A stretch of DNA of 64,000 bases, taken from contig NZ_CP014766.1 in assembly GCF_001611675.1 (NCBI RefSeq), forward strand, positions 1,922,001 through 1,986,000, given 5' to 3'. Shown one piece after another: positions 8,226 through 17,285 of this stretch. A program made the translations under genes and the position numbers. Positions within the stretch are counted from its first letter, which is position 1. Every line of letters starts with the position of its first letter. Below the pieces are notes generated by a model. It made no database searches, was not told the origin of the DNA, and worked only from the letters and a program-made list of their open reading frames with translations. Origin of the DNA: Pontibacter akesuensis. Its GTDB lineage: Bacteria > Bacteroidota > Bacteroidia > Cytophagales > Hymenobacteraceae.

Positions 8226-8906
8226 TTAGAGTTGGCTGTAGAGGCCAATAAAGAACAGCAACTGCACCAGGTATACCCAGTTGGCGATGCGGTTTTGCTT
8301 GTAAATAGGGGCTAACTGGAAGTATACCTGTAGTAGGAGCGCCACAAAAAACCAGCCTACAAAATTAGAGAGCGGGATATTCCCTCCCTGCCAGCTCCAG
8401 AAATCAAAGCGCGAGGCCACCGGCTCAATAAAAAAATCGAGTAGCACCATGAGGATAGCGCCAAGTATGGCTTTGAGCACCCACGGCAAGCGGGTAAGGT
8501 TGCTGATGTGGCCGGTGGTGTACACCAGCATGAGCCAGTTAAGCCCAATCAGCAGCGGCACTTCCCACACCTTTGTGCCCAGCGCAGCACCATACGAGTA
8601 GTTACCGAACAGCAGCCCCGTGTGCACCCCCAACACCTCCGAGAAGAAGCCAACCGCGAAAACAACGGCCGCAAAAAGTATGAAAGCCGCGTTCCAGCGG
8701 CGGTGGAAGGCAAAGAGCAGCGTGTTGGTGAGCAGCAGGTTCATGGGCGTGAGCTGCTGGAAGTACTCGGGTTTGCCGCTAAAGCGCAGTCCCCAAAAAC
8801 CCACCGCATGAAACACCACGAGTATAAACACCGCCAGCGGCAGCGCATATTTCCTGTACTTCCCGGCAACAGGCATTTTATCTAAAACAGCGTTGGTATC
8901 AGGCAT
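8226..8906 (-). CDS. cruF: Carotenoid biosynthesis integral membrane protein, CruF/DUF422-like
   Basis: A polytopic membrane protein of 226 residues with about seven hydrophobic segments. It belongs to the DUF422 family that includes CruF, the carotenoid 1',2'-hydratase acting on acyclic psi ends. Conserved pieces include GFFSEVLGVHTGLLFGNYSY, GLNWLMLVY, LLDFFIEPVA and the FWSWQGGNIPLSNFVGWF signature. It overlaps the upstream desaturase gene by 8 bases, which indicates translational coupling. Hydratase plus 3,4-desaturase is the usual pair for acyclic tailoring in orange or pink Cytophagales. The exact product cannot be read from the sequence. Confidence 0.85.
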   Translation of the reverse strand: MPDTNAVLDKMPVAGKYRKYALPLAVFILVVFHAVGFWGLRFSGKPEYFQQLTPMNLLLTNTLLFAFHRRWNAAFILFAAVVFAVGFFSEVLGVHTGLLFGNYSYGAALGTKVWEVPLLIGLNWLMLVYTTGHISNLTRLPWVLKAILGAILMVLLDFFIEPVASRFDFWSWQGGNIPLSNFVGWFFVALLLQVYFQLAPIYKQNRIANWVYLVQLLFFIGLYSQL

Positions 8907-10395
8907 GAGGTTGCGTTATGTTAGCGGGAGCGGCGGCGGGCGTGAGGTCCGCCACAATTTTTGCCGACAGGAGGCACAGCGGAATACCGCCGCCCGGATG
9001 TACGCTGCCGCCGCAGAAGTATAAACCTCTTAGTTTGGAGCTAAAGTTGGGATGGCGCAGGAAAGCAGCCATGCGGTTGTTGGAACTGCTGCCGTACAAA
9101 GCCCCGCCAAACGACGAGGTGCGGCTCTCGATCAGCAGCGGGTCCAGCACCTGCTCCTGTTCTATAAGGCCGGCTACATCAGTGTGGAGCATCATGCTTA
9201 GCTTCTGCAGCACTGCCTGCCGGGTGTCAGCTGCCAGCTGCTGCCAATCCTGTCCCTGGTTGTGGGGCACGTTCACCATCACAAACCAGTTCTCACTTCC
9301 AACTGGCGCATCCTCGGGTGCTGCTTTGGAGGTGATGTTCACGTACACCGTCGGGTCCGGGCTCACGGTTTTATACTTGAAGATGTGCTCGAACTCCTTT
9401 TTATAATCCTGGCTGAAAAAGATGTTGTGCACGTGCAGCTGCGGAAATTCTTTTTTGATGCCCCAGTAAAAAATCAGCGCCGAGCTCGAACGCGGTTGCT
9501 CCAGCGTTTTCTCCGGTGCCGGCTGGTTGGGCAGCAGCCGGCGGTAGGTCGGCACCACATCCATGTTGCTCACCACCACATCCGCTTTATAGGTGCCCCT
9601 GCTTGTTTCCACGCCTGTTACCTTACCTTCTTCGGTGATGATGCGCGTGACAGGCTCGTTATACTTAAACTGCACGCCCAGCTCCTCCGCCAGCTTTACC
9701 AGACTTGCCGCAATGGCATAAATACCGCCAACCGGGTAAAACGCACCGATGTTGTGCTCCAGGTGCGGGATGATGTTGAGCGTGCCGGGTGCCTGGTACG
9801 GGTCGGAGCCGTTGTAAGTGGCAAAGCGGTCGAGCAGCTGCACAAAGCGCGGGTCTGAAAATTGCCTGGCATTCTCCTGGTGCATGGTGGTGGTAAGGCC
9901 GAGGTCGGAGAGGCAGCCCATCGCCTTGAGCACATCCTTGCTCAGGTAGGTATCGAGCCGGTGCAGCGACTTGTGCAGAAACGTATCTGCCGTTCCCTGG
10001 TACAGCCGGTCGCTCTTGGCCAGCGCCTCCCGCACCTGCTGCCGTGGCACGCCCAACTGCTCCTCTGCCTCCACGGCAAACTTACCGGCATCAGCATATG
10101 CTTTTACGTGGCTGCCGTCGGGCCAGAAGTAGTGCGTAATCGGATCGAGGCGGGTATAGGTGAAGTAATTTTTAGGATCGCGCCCAGCGAGGGTGAACAG
10201 CTCGTCTACCAGGTGGGGCAGCGTAAACAGCGAGGGGCCGGCATCAAAACGGTACTTGCCCAGCCAGAACTCGTGCATTTTGCCGCCAAAGGTGTTGTTG
10301 GCCTCCAGCACCGTTACATCATAGCCCTTCACGGCTAAGCGTACGGCGGTGGCAATGCCCCCGATTCCTGCCCCGATGATGGCTGCTTTCGTCAT
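8899..10395 (-). CDS. crtD: Carotenoid desaturase, CrtD/CrtI family
   Basis: FAD-dependent amine-oxidase-fold desaturase of 498 residues. The N-terminal dinucleotide-binding motif is IGAGIGGIATAVRLA (residues 6-20), followed by VLEANNTFGGKMHEF. The C-terminal bacterial phytoene-desaturase signature reads FCGGSVHPGGGIPLCLLSAK. Both phytoene desaturase (CrtI) and 1-hydroxycarotenoid 3,4-desaturase (CrtD) have this architecture. I favour CrtD because the gene overlaps a CruF-like hydratase by 8 bases and no crtB phytoene synthase is nearby. A CrtI role cannot be excluded. A TATACTT motif lies just upstream of the start at 10413. Confidence 0.85.
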   Translation of the reverse strand: MTKAAIIGAGIGGIATAVRLAVKGYDVTVLEANNTFGGKMHEFWLGKYRFDAGPSLFTLPHLVDELFTLAGRDPKNYFTYTRLDPITHYFWPDGSHVKAYADAGKFAVEAEEQLGVPRQQVREALAKSDRLYQGTADTFLHKSLHRLDTYLSKDVLKAMGCLSDLGLTTTMHQENARQFSDPRFVQLLDRFATYNGSDPYQAPGTLNIIPHLEHNIGAFYPVGGIYAIAASLVKLAEELGVQFKYNEPVTRIITEEGKVTGVETSRGTYKADVVVSNMDVVPTYRRLLPNQPAPEKTLEQPRSSSALIFYWGIKKEFPQLHVHNIFFSQDYKKEFEHIFKYKTVSPDPTVYVNITSKAAPEDAPVGSENWFVMVNVPHNQGQDWQQLAADTRQAVLQKLSMMLHTDVAGLIEQEQVLDPLLIESRTSSFGGALYGSSSNNRMAAFLRHPNFSSKLRGLYFCGGSVHPGGGIPLCLLSAKIVADLTPAAAPANITQPHA

Positions 10396-10462
10396 ACCCT
10401 AAATTACGATTTTATACTTGTTGTGCAGTAAACTGCCGTAGCCAGCGAAAGGTTTTTCAGAT

Positions 10463-10903
10463 TTATACCTTGCCAAACACCTTTCGATAAATCGGTTTCC
10501 GCATGCTGAACTGTGCCAGCATGAGCGGGTACAGTAGTGCATCCAGCGGTGCAAAACCGGTGCTGAACGTGATGATATCGTGGATAACGGCTCCGCTGCC
10601 ATTTTTGGTGATGAGGTGCTTGTGGTGCCAGCGCCGCAGGGGAGGGGGCAGCACCTGGCCTTCGTCTATAAAGTATGCCTCGGTTTCTGTTACCTTTCTA
10701 TCGATGATCAGGCTGGTCCAGCGGAAGGATTTGATACCCGTCTGCAGTTCTACCTCCACCACATCACCCGGCTCGGACCCATCGAAGCGCAGCAGTTGCA
10801 TCTTGGGGTAGGGCGGCGATAGCTTTTGAAACAGCTGCTCGTCAAAGGCATTGAACACGCTTAGGAAATCTTGCTGCACGTATGTGCGGAGGTGAAGCTG
10901 CAT
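10463..10903 (-). CDS. SRPBCC (START/Bet v1-like) family protein
   Basis: A 146-residue single-domain protein resembling the SRPBCC lipid-binding fold: a hydrophobic pocket protein with alternating beta strands and a long C-terminal helix (DALLYPLMLAQFSMRKPIYRKVFGKV). The central DGSEPGDVVEVELQ and ITKNGSGAVIHDIITF strands are typical. No catalytic residues are clear. It is 67 bases upstream of the desaturase on the same strand, so it probably belongs to the carotenoid operon. It may bind a hydrophobic intermediate, but that is inference from fold and position. Confidence 0.75.
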   Translation of the reverse strand: MQLHLRTYVQQDFLSVFNAFDEQLFQKLSPPYPKMQLLRFDGSEPGDVVEVELQTGIKSFRWTSLIIDRKVTETEAYFIDEGQVLPPPLRRWHHKHLITKNGSGAVIHDIITFSTGFAPLDALLYPLMLAQFSMRKPIYRKVFGKV

Positions 10904-10947
10904 GGTTAGTGTAGGGTTCTATTTATACTTCTTGGTTTCTATTTCCT

Positions 10948-10969
10948 GGCGCAAGCGTCCGCTTGTGCC
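10948..10969. repeat. GCAAGCGTCCGCTTG dispersed palindrome
   Basis: Near-perfect palindrome with core GCAAGCGTCCGCTTGTGC. The same element occurs at 40615-40636, 40739-40760 and 55256-55277, with a partial copy at 40654-40667. All are intergenic. Confidence 0.8.
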
Positions 10970-11020
10970 TACTTGCAGGGATACATTTGCTGGCATTCAA
11001 ACTAATTTTACCTCATTATT

Positions 11021-11088
11021 GTCATTTCGAGTGCAACGAGAAATCTATTTAAAATTCCAGATAGATTTCTCGTTGCACTCGAAATGAC
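11021..11088. repeat. 28-bp perfect inverted repeat (GTCATTTCGA...TCGAAATGAC)
   Basis: Arms 11021-11048 and 11061-11088 are exact complements with a 12-base loop. No U-tract follows, so it is not a typical terminator. Elements beginning GTCATTTCGA are a familiar intergenic type in Bacteroidota genomes. Only one copy lies in this window. Confidence 0.85.
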
Positions 11089-11297
11089 AAGGGGTTTGAG
11101 AAGCAATAAGTTTGATTTGAAAGCAAAAGCGGGCGCAAGAGGTAGCCCTAATCCTTCTCAGCTGTATCAAACCACCCCTGCCCCCAGAGCTACGCTTGCT
11201 AGTTTCGAACTCGCGTTCTCACTAGTCCAAGGAGGGGAATCTTCCTTCTTTATACTTTTAACCTCTTCCCAGCACTAAAGTTATACCTGCTGCAAAA

Positions 11298-11335
11298 GAA
11301 AGGCCGCTGCAAGTATACATGCAGCGGCCTTTTTT
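11298..11335 (-). terminator. Terminator of the SNF2 helicase gene, with AAGTATA in the loop
   Basis: Stem AAGGCCGCTGC/GCAGCGGCCTT with T and A tracts. The loop is exactly AAGTATACAT, and a second TATACTT follows the stem at 11335. Active leftward, and possibly in both directions. Confidence 0.85.
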
Positions 11336-11377
11336 ATACTTGTAGCTGATCAACAACCAGCCATTAGCTATCAAGAA

Positions 11378-14320
11378 TCAACTCAACAGGTTGTCGATGT
11401 CTTCTTTCGTCAGGCTCTTGATCACGGTTTCGTCGGTGCTGATAAGGTCGGTAACAAGCTGAATCTTGCGGTTTTGCAGCGCCAGGATCTTTTCCTCCAC
11501 CGTGTCTTTGGTGATGAACTTGTAGGTGAACACCGTTTTCTGCTGCCCGATTCGGTGCGCGCGGTCTACCGCCTGGGCCTCCACAGCCGGGTTCCACCAC
11601 GGGTCAAGTATAAACACATAGTCGGCGGCAGTCAGGTTCAGGCCCACACCACCGGCTTTCAATGATATCAAAAATACCCGGATGCTCTCGTCTGTCTGGA
11701 AACGCTCCACCTGCTCCTGGCGGTTCTTGGTATTGCCATCCAGGTACGTATAGGTGATTTCTTTTTCATCCAAAGACTTCCTGATGATATCGAGATGCTT
11801 TACAAATTGACTGAAGATAAGTACTTTGTGCCCCTTCGCTACCACGTTCCTGGTCATGCGCAGTATTTCCTTCAGCTTACCCGACTCCCCCTCATAGCCT
11901 GCATCGGTCATGAGCGGGTGGTTGGCAATCTGGCGGAGTTTCGTCAGGCCCTGCAAGAGCATGAACTGCGTGTTGCCCGGCCCGTGCTCCTCCAGGTTGG
12001 TAAGTATCTTGTTGCGGTAGTAGGATTTCGTCTCTTCGTAGGCGTGCTCCTGCTCCTCTGTCATTTTGCAGAAGGTGGTGTGCTCGATCTTCTCCGGCAG
12101 CTCCTTGGCCACCTGCGATTTGTGCCTGCGAAGTATAAACGGCTTGATGAGCGCGTGCAGCTTGCGTGTTTTCTGCTCGTCCTTCTCCTTCTCAATTGGC
12201 TTCAGGAACTCGTTGCGGAAAAAGTGCTGATTGCCCAGCAGGCCCGGATTAATGAACGACATCTGCGACCACAAATCCATCGTGCTGTTCTCCACCGGCG
12301 TGCCGGTAAGTATAAGCCGGTGCCGCGACTTGAGCGAGCGCACCGCCCGCGAGGTGTTGGAGTCCGGGTTCTTAATAGCCTGCGACTCGTCCAGAATGAT
12401 ATAGTCGAAGTAGTAGTTCAGCAGCAGCTCCGCATCCAACCGCACGATGCCGTAGGAGGTCAGGATCACGTCGTAGTTGTTGAACTGCTCCACATCCTTA
12501 TCGCGGTAAGTGCCCGTGTAGTTGAGAATGCGCAGTTCGGGCGTAAACTTCTGGGCCTCGTTCATCCAGTTATACACCAGCGAGGTCGGCATCACGAGCA
12601 AAGAGGCCGCTCCGGCGTCGCTTTCCTTGCGGTGCTGCAGCATTGCCAGCGCCTGTACCGTCTTACCAAGGCCCATGTCGTCGGCAAGGCAGCCCCCGAA
12701 ACGGTAGTTCTGCACGAAGTGCAGCCAGTTGTAACCGGCCTTCTGGTACGGACGTAATTCGCCCACAAAACCCGCCGGCAGCGGCTGGTCTTCGATGGTA
12801 TCGAACTCGCGCAGTTTCTCCAGCTTGCGGCTCATGGTTACGGTGGCGAGGTTGCCGTTTTGCAGGTCGTTTACCAGCGCCATGTGGTGCTTTTTCAGCG
12901 TCAGCTCGTTTTCACCCTCAGCAAAGGCAAACAGTTCGATGTATTGCGTAAACCACTCCTCGGGGATGATGGCCACCTGCCCGTTCGGCAGCAGGAACTC
13001 GTTGTTTTTGGTGAGAATGTGGTTCTTGAGCCGGATAAACGGAATCTGAAACTCACCGAAGCTAACAGTGCCGTAAATATCAAACCAGTCGTTTTTCTCG
13101 GTGATCCCGACATCGAGTGTTATCTCGCCTATAAAGTAGTTTTTACCGCTCTTGTTCCCCTGCTGTACCGTAAAGCCCAGTTCCTCGAGCCCCTGCAGGT
13201 TGCTGTTGAGCCACGAGAAGGCTTCGCTCTTGTCCAGCACTGCCTGCCCGTTCTTCACCTCCAGCGCCCGCTTGTTCAGCTCCTTCACAAACTCCTTCTC
13301 ATGGTTCACATCGCGTATAAGCTTGTGGAACACATAGGAATCCGGCGTCTTTTCCATACTTACACTGATGCGCTTGGCCTCCTGCGCCTGCACCATGTAG
13401 TCGCCATACTTGAACGAGAGATCAAAGAGGATCTTGCTGCTTACTATGCTGCCACGCTCTGTCCGCGCCTCGCTGTTGCCGGCTACTCTCACGGCAGCGG
13501 GCGCCTCTGTGGCGGCTACCTCGGAGAACTGCAGGTACGGGCTCGGTTCATACTTCTCGGCATTGATGCGGAAGCCTTTGGCATGCACATCAAACTGCTC
13601 TACCAGGGGCGCCACAAATTTGCTGTAGTAATTCTCCTCCACCGAGCGCGGCACCACAATAAAACGCTTGTTCAGGAAAGGCTGCAACTTCTTACCGTCC
13701 ACGTCCTTTTCAAAACTGTATACCACATCGTTCAGCAAAAGCCACGCAGGCTCATAGCAGATAAGGGAGGCATTGCGGTACTGGAACTCCAGTTTTTCGC
13801 CGCCATACTTGAGCGTGGGGAAGTAATGGGTGTTGTCGTCGTTGCGCATGAAGTGGAACAGCACCGTGGCGCGTTCCGGGGCAAGCTTGATCTGCTTCCA
13901 GGTTGGCTCGCCGTCCTTGCCCATGATAAAGGTTAGCTTGTCGTGGCGCAGCAGCTCTAGGATTTTGCCCATGCGGCCCTGGATGTAGTGGCTGATGGTT
14001 TCCTGCAGCCCCTTGTCGCCCCGCTCCGCATCGTACGTCTTCAGGAAAAACTCAACCGGCGACACCTTCTTTTTGGTGGAGAAGCGCTTGAGCACCGCGT
14101 CCTGCTGCACCTGGTCGATGAGCTGGATCAGCTTGAAATCGTTGGCGTCGAGGCGCGCGGCAAACTCATCGGCGTTTTTGGCTGAGATGTTCTGGTGCTG
14201 GAGCGTCAGTTGACCCCGGCTGTTTACCTGTACCACAAAAGACTCAAACAGATAACCCAGATATTCATGCTCAAAGAGAGAATAGATTATCTGAAAGGGC
14301 TGCGTAGTATAAACTTTCAT
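11378..14320 (-). CDS. SNF2/Swi2-family DEAD-like helicase
   Basis: A 980-residue double-stranded DNA translocase of the SNF2 superfamily. Motif I is LADDMGLGKT (near residue 547). Motif II reads DESQ (LDESQAIKN, near residue 647) instead of the common DEAH or DEAQ. Motif III is LTGTPVENS, followed by MDLWSQMSFINPGLLG. Helicase domain 2 ends with KAGGVGLNLTAADYV and motif VI DRAHRIGQQ (near residue 925). The first 500 residues are a long mixed region of unknown fold typical of bacterial Rad54-like proteins. Likely role: remodelling protein-DNA complexes, or transcription recycling in the manner of RapA. It appears monocistronic, ending at the hairpin at 11298. Confidence 0.93.
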   Translation of the reverse strand: MKVYTTQPFQIIYSLFEHEYLGYLFESFVVQVNSRGQLTLQHQNISAKNADEFAARLDANDFKLIQLIDQVQQDAVLKRFSTKKKVSPVEFFLKTYDAERGDKGLQETISHYIQGRMGKILELLRHDKLTFIMGKDGEPTWKQIKLAPERATVLFHFMRNDDNTHYFPTLKYGGEKLEFQYRNASLICYEPAWLLLNDVVYSFEKDVDGKKLQPFLNKRFIVVPRSVEENYYSKFVAPLVEQFDVHAKGFRINAEKYEPSPYLQFSEVAATEAPAAVRVAGNSEARTERGSIVSSKILFDLSFKYGDYMVQAQEAKRISVSMEKTPDSYVFHKLIRDVNHEKEFVKELNKRALEVKNGQAVLDKSEAFSWLNSNLQGLEELGFTVQQGNKSGKNYFIGEITLDVGITEKNDWFDIYGTVSFGEFQIPFIRLKNHILTKNNEFLLPNGQVAIIPEEWFTQYIELFAFAEGENELTLKKHHMALVNDLQNGNLATVTMSRKLEKLREFDTIEDQPLPAGFVGELRPYQKAGYNWLHFVQNYRFGGCLADDMGLGKTVQALAMLQHRKESDAGAASLLVMPTSLVYNWMNEAQKFTPELRILNYTGTYRDKDVEQFNNYDVILTSYGIVRLDAELLLNYYFDYIILDESQAIKNPDSNTSRAVRSLKSRHRLILTGTPVENSTMDLWSQMSFINPGLLGNQHFFRNEFLKPIEKEKDEQKTRKLHALIKPFILRRHKSQVAKELPEKIEHTTFCKMTEEQEHAYEETKSYYRNKILTNLEEHGPGNTQFMLLQGLTKLRQIANHPLMTDAGYEGESGKLKEILRMTRNVVAKGHKVLIFSQFVKHLDIIRKSLDEKEITYTYLDGNTKNRQEQVERFQTDESIRVFLISLKAGGVGLNLTAADYVFILDPWWNPAVEAQAVDRAHRIGQQKTVFTYKFITKDTVEEKILALQNRKIQLVTDLISTDETVIKSLTKEDIDNLLS

Positions 14321-14482
14321 GCCAACGACAATTTTAGGACTCCAAACTTAATCCTAAAACTGCTCTTTTCCTACGGAAAAGGCACCTTTTAACTTGTATT
14401 ACGCCATGTTTAACTAATTCTTTTGGAGAATAGCCAAAGCTAACCATTGTTTAGCCATCAATAACAGAGGAGGGCGTTTTGC

Positions 14483-15706
14483 TTAGATGTTCTCGGTTAC
14501 CGATAGGGCTGCGGCTTTGTTTGCCGGACGGATGGAGACAAGCATCGTGATAACCACGATGGCCAAAGCAGTGAAGACGAAATCGGAAACTTTCATTTTA
14601 ACCGGATAGGCCTCCACCACCGAGGAGGCAATGCCCATACTTACAATGCTGAAGTTCTGCTGCAGGTTGCAGATGAGCATGCCAAGCGTGAGGCCGTACG
14701 CAGCGCCAATGCACGCTACCAATGCTCCCTCCAGCAAGAATACGTTGCGGATGGCTTTGGCCGTGGCGCCCATGGAGGCAAGTATGGCAATGTCCTTTTT
14801 CTTGTCGATCACCAGCATGGAGAGGGAGAAGAAGATGTTGAGGGAGGCGATGCCAAGTATAAACGCGAAGGTGATGAACACGAAAAGCTTCTCCACTTTC
14901 ACGGCGCGCAGCAGGCTGGTGTGCTGTTCGTCGGAGTTCTGTACTTTAAACTCCTGGCCCAGCAGGGTCTGCAGCTCGCGCTTTACCTGCTCAATGCGCT
15001 GGCCCTGCGCCACCTTTATTTCCAGTGCCGTGCGGCGGCGGCCATACTCCAGCAGTTCTGCGGCAAAGTTCAGGGGCACGAACACGTAAGAGTCATCGTA
15101 CTGCCGCTCGATGGCGAAGATACCGCCCGGCAGAATCTCAAGACTGTTGAAGGAGGCCTCCGGATTCATTGGGTTAAAGTTGACGTTGCGCGGGTACAGG
15201 AACTGCAGGGGCACAAACTGGTTGTTCGGCCGCACCGAAAGCTGGTACTGCACGCCCCGGCCCACCAAGGCCCTGTACTTGTTGTTCAAGTATAAATTGC
15301 CACTGCCTTCCACCACCGACGAGTCCACCTCGTTCTGTTCAAAGTAGTTCTCGCTAACGCCCTTTATCTTCACCACCATCTGCCGCTCGTTGTAGCGCAG
15401 CAGCGTATTGTCCTCAATCACCTCCGACACCACTGCCACACCCGGCGTATTGCGGATGCGGTTCATGAACTCCGTGTCCGTCTCGAAAGATTTGCCCTCA
15501 GCAGCCGTGATTTTCAGATCAGGGTCAAAGCTGGAGTAGATCTCGCGGATCAGGTCCTCGAGGCCGTTGAACACCGACAGTACGATGATGAGCGCCGCCG
15601 AACCTACCGCCACCCCAATCATGGAGATGTTGGAAATAATGCTGATGATGTTCCTCTTCTTCCGGGAGAAGAAGTATCGCTTCGCTATGAGAAAAGGTAC
15701 ATTCAT
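14483..15706 (-). CDS. LolC/LolE-type ABC transporter permease (FtsX/MacB fold)
   Basis: A 407-residue inner-membrane permease with the LolCDE topology. One membrane segment lies near residues 20-45 (ISIISNISMIGVAVGSAALI). A large periplasmic domain follows (about 50-270), then three C-terminal segments (VFITFAFILGIASLNIFF, LEGALVACIGAAYGLTLGM and FVFTALAIVVITMLVSI). The start RYFFSRKKRNIISIIS is typical of the family. Its presumed partners are an ATPase and a periplasmic acceptor encoded elsewhere. It probably extracts lipoproteins from the inner membrane. The order rbfA, methyltransferase, permease on one strand suggests loose linkage. Confidence 0.88.
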   Translation of the reverse strand: MNVPFLIAKRYFFSRKKRNIISIISNISMIGVAVGSAALIIVLSVFNGLEDLIREIYSSFDPDLKITAAEGKSFETDTEFMNRIRNTPGVAVVSEVIEDNTLLRYNERQMVVKIKGVSENYFEQNEVDSSVVEGSGNLYLNNKYRALVGRGVQYQLSVRPNNQFVPLQFLYPRNVNFNPMNPEASFNSLEILPGGIFAIERQYDDSYVFVPLNFAAELLEYGRRRTALEIKVAQGQRIEQVKRELQTLLGQEFKVQNSDEQHTSLLRAVKVEKLFVFITFAFILGIASLNIFFSLSMLVIDKKKDIAILASMGATAKAIRNVFLLEGALVACIGAAYGLTLGMLICNLQQNFSIVSMGIASSVVEAYPVKMKVSDFVFTALAIVVITMLVSIRPANKAAALSVTENI

Positions 15707-15710
15707 CGGG

Positions 15711-15836
15711 TTTGTTGATGTTATTCGTTTTTCGTTGATCGTGTTTCGCTGTTGGCTGCATTAGCTCCGCTTTCGCAACAACGGCTCCCTAACTTACAAC
15801 TCGTAACTCAGAACTCAGCACTCGGAACTCCAAAAT
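15711..15836. repeat. AACGA-type tract and ACTCAGAACTC tandem repeat between genes
   Basis: Positions 15716-15750 contain CGTTTTTCGTTGATCG-type units directly upstream of the permease ATG. Positions 15791-15831 hold tandem AACTCAGAACTCAGCACTCG units. The latter also occur at 30115-30150 and, degenerate, at 45232-45254. Confidence 0.6.
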
Positions 15837-16646
15837 CTATTTCCACGCTTTCACAATCAGGCCGGTGCCGGACTTATGGTTTCCGTTCACATCCATCCAG
15901 TTCAGCACAAAGCTGATCGGGAAGGTAACCAGATAGTAGAGCGGCAGCAGCAGGAAGAAAATTTTAGAGGTGTTGAGCAGCAGCATCGGGTACTTCATCG
16001 ATAAGCGCCAGGAAATTTGCCCCGGCTTGCCGTAAGAGTAACGTGCCTGCACCTTGCTGAAGCCAGCAAGGTGGAGTTTCTCCTCAATCTCGTAGATGTT
16101 GTAGCCATCACGCACGTGCTCCTCGATAAAAGAAGTTTCCTCGTCGCCGTGCACATCAGAGCCACCCTGGTCGGATGGGGTAGAGATGAGCAGCATGCCG
16201 CCGGGGCGCAAAGACGCCTGAAAGTTACGGAACACCTCCACATCCTCCAGAATGTGCTCCATCACATCCACCGACAAAATCAGGTCGTAGCTGTCGGGCT
16301 GGCGGTACTGCACCAGATCACCGATTTTAAAGAGCACATTGTGGCGGCCGATGGCGCGGATAAAGCGGTTACTGTCCGATATCTGCTCCTCCTTCACGTC
16401 CACTGCCAGAATGTTCCACTTGCTGCTCATGCCCGAGAGGTAGTACGTATACTGCCCAAAGCCGGAGCCTGCATCCAGTATGTGCATCTCCTGGTTGCGG
16501 CGGCCGTCTGCCCACTCCCTCAGCTCCTTGTGCACATGCCAGGTGCGCAGCAGAAGCAGGTCAAGCAATTTAAAGAAAACGCGGCGCAGGAAAGGGGTCT
16601 TGTTGAATACATCACCAAGCACCCGCTTTATCGGGTCATACTGCAT
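15837..16646 (-). CDS. Class I SAM-dependent methyltransferase
   Basis: A 269-residue methyltransferase. Motif I is HILDAGSGFGQYTYYLS. The acidic residue ending the second strand sits in ILAVDVKEEQISDSNRF, and SYDLILSVDVMEHILEDVEVF is the post-II motif. A C-terminal hydrophobic stretch (IFFLLLPLYYLVTFPISFVL) suggests membrane association. The substrate cannot be determined. The WHVHKELREW N-terminus and the membrane tail resemble enzymes acting on lipids or quinones, but that is only a resemblance. It starts 23 bases after the rbfA stop, so it is probably co-transcribed. Confidence 0.85.
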   Translation of the reverse strand: MQYDPIKRVLGDVFNKTPFLRRVFFKLLDLLLLRTWHVHKELREWADGRRNQEMHILDAGSGFGQYTYYLSGMSSKWNILAVDVKEEQISDSNRFIRAIGRHNVLFKIGDLVQYRQPDSYDLILSVDVMEHILEDVEVFRNFQASLRPGGMLLISTPSDQGGSDVHGDEETSFIEEHVRDGYNIYEIEEKLHLAGFSKVQARYSYGKPGQISWRLSMKYPMLLLNTSKIFFLLLPLYYLVTFPISFVLNWMDVNGNHKSGTGLIVKAWK

Positions 16647-16669
16647 AAGGGTGTTCTGCGGCTATCAGG

Positions 16670-17065
16670 CTACTTGTTGGGATACGTCTCATCGTCCTCG
16701 TCGTCCTCACGCGCAGGAGGGATTTCCAGGTTATCAAACAGTTTGTCTATCTTGGCGGCATACTCGGCGGTATCATCCAGGTAGAAGATAAGCTCGGGGA
16801 TAATGCGTGCCTGGTTCTTGATGCGCTGCGCCAGCAAGTGGCGGATGGTTTTCACGTTTACGCGCACCTCCTGCAGTACTGTCTCGTTGTTCTGCGCCAT
16901 CATCACGCCCAGGTATACTTTGGCCACGCCCAGGTCGGGCGACATGCGCACCACGCTTACTGATATAAAGGCGCCTGCAAACAAATGCGGGACTTCCCGC
17001 TGAAAGATGTCAGCCAGTTCCTTTTGAATCAGGCGCGAGAATTTCTGTTGTCTTTTACTTTCCAT
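16670..17065 (-). CDS. rbfA: 30S ribosome-binding factor A
   Basis: A small KH-fold factor for late 30S maturation and 16S 5'-end processing, also needed for cold adaptation. I use the ATG at 17065 (131 residues, MESKRQQKFSRLIQKELADIF), the normal family start. An in-frame ATG at 17077 would add four residues. Typical motifs are SVVRMSPDLGVAKVYLGV and the KNQARIIPELIFYLDDTAEYAAKIDKL block. It heads a leftward set with the methyltransferase and, further on, the Lol-type permease. Confidence 0.95.
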   Translation of the reverse strand: MESKRQQKFSRLIQKELADIFQREVPHLFAGAFISVSVVRMSPDLGVAKVYLGVMMAQNNETVLQEVRVNVKTIRHLLAQRIKNQARIIPELIFYLDDTAEYAAKIDKLFDNLEIPPAREDDEDDETYPNK

Positions 17066-17231
17066 ACGAAGATGCAAATATCATATTAATTTCGCATTTT
17101 TACCCCAAAAGGCAGCCACTCATTTCAAGGCGGATGCTTTTTGAAGCGCTACTAAGGCAAAGGCACTTACCGTTTTGGCGGATGGTCCTGCACCTGCAGC
17201 CGCAGGGTATCACAAGAGGGCCGTTTTGCCC

Positions 17232-17260
17232 TTGCCATGGCCTGGCGCCTTTTATTTTTG
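17232..17260 (+). promoter_or_regulatory. Bacteroidota-type promoter
   Basis: TTG at 17232-17234 is followed after 18 bases by TATTTTTG (17253-17260), which fits the TAnnTTTG -7 box. The expected transcript start is about 20 bases before the TTG start codon at 17286. Confidence 0.65.
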
Positions 17261-17285
17261 TAGTTCCTTCTAACTCTGTCTTTCC

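Larger units (their letters stand above)
10904..11377. other. 474-base repeat-rich intergenic region
   Basis: No credible gene. It holds TATACTT motifs (10924, 11251, 11311 minus, 11335), a GCAAGCGTCCGC palindrome (10948-10969), a 28-bp inverted repeat (11021-11088), degenerate CCACCCC/GGAGGGG elements (11171-11240) and the terminator of the SNF2 gene (11298-11335). Confidence 0.7.

Noticed and set aside
12860-13936. 358-residue plus-strand open frame
   Set aside because: Antisense shadow of the SNF2 helicase gene; no motifs.
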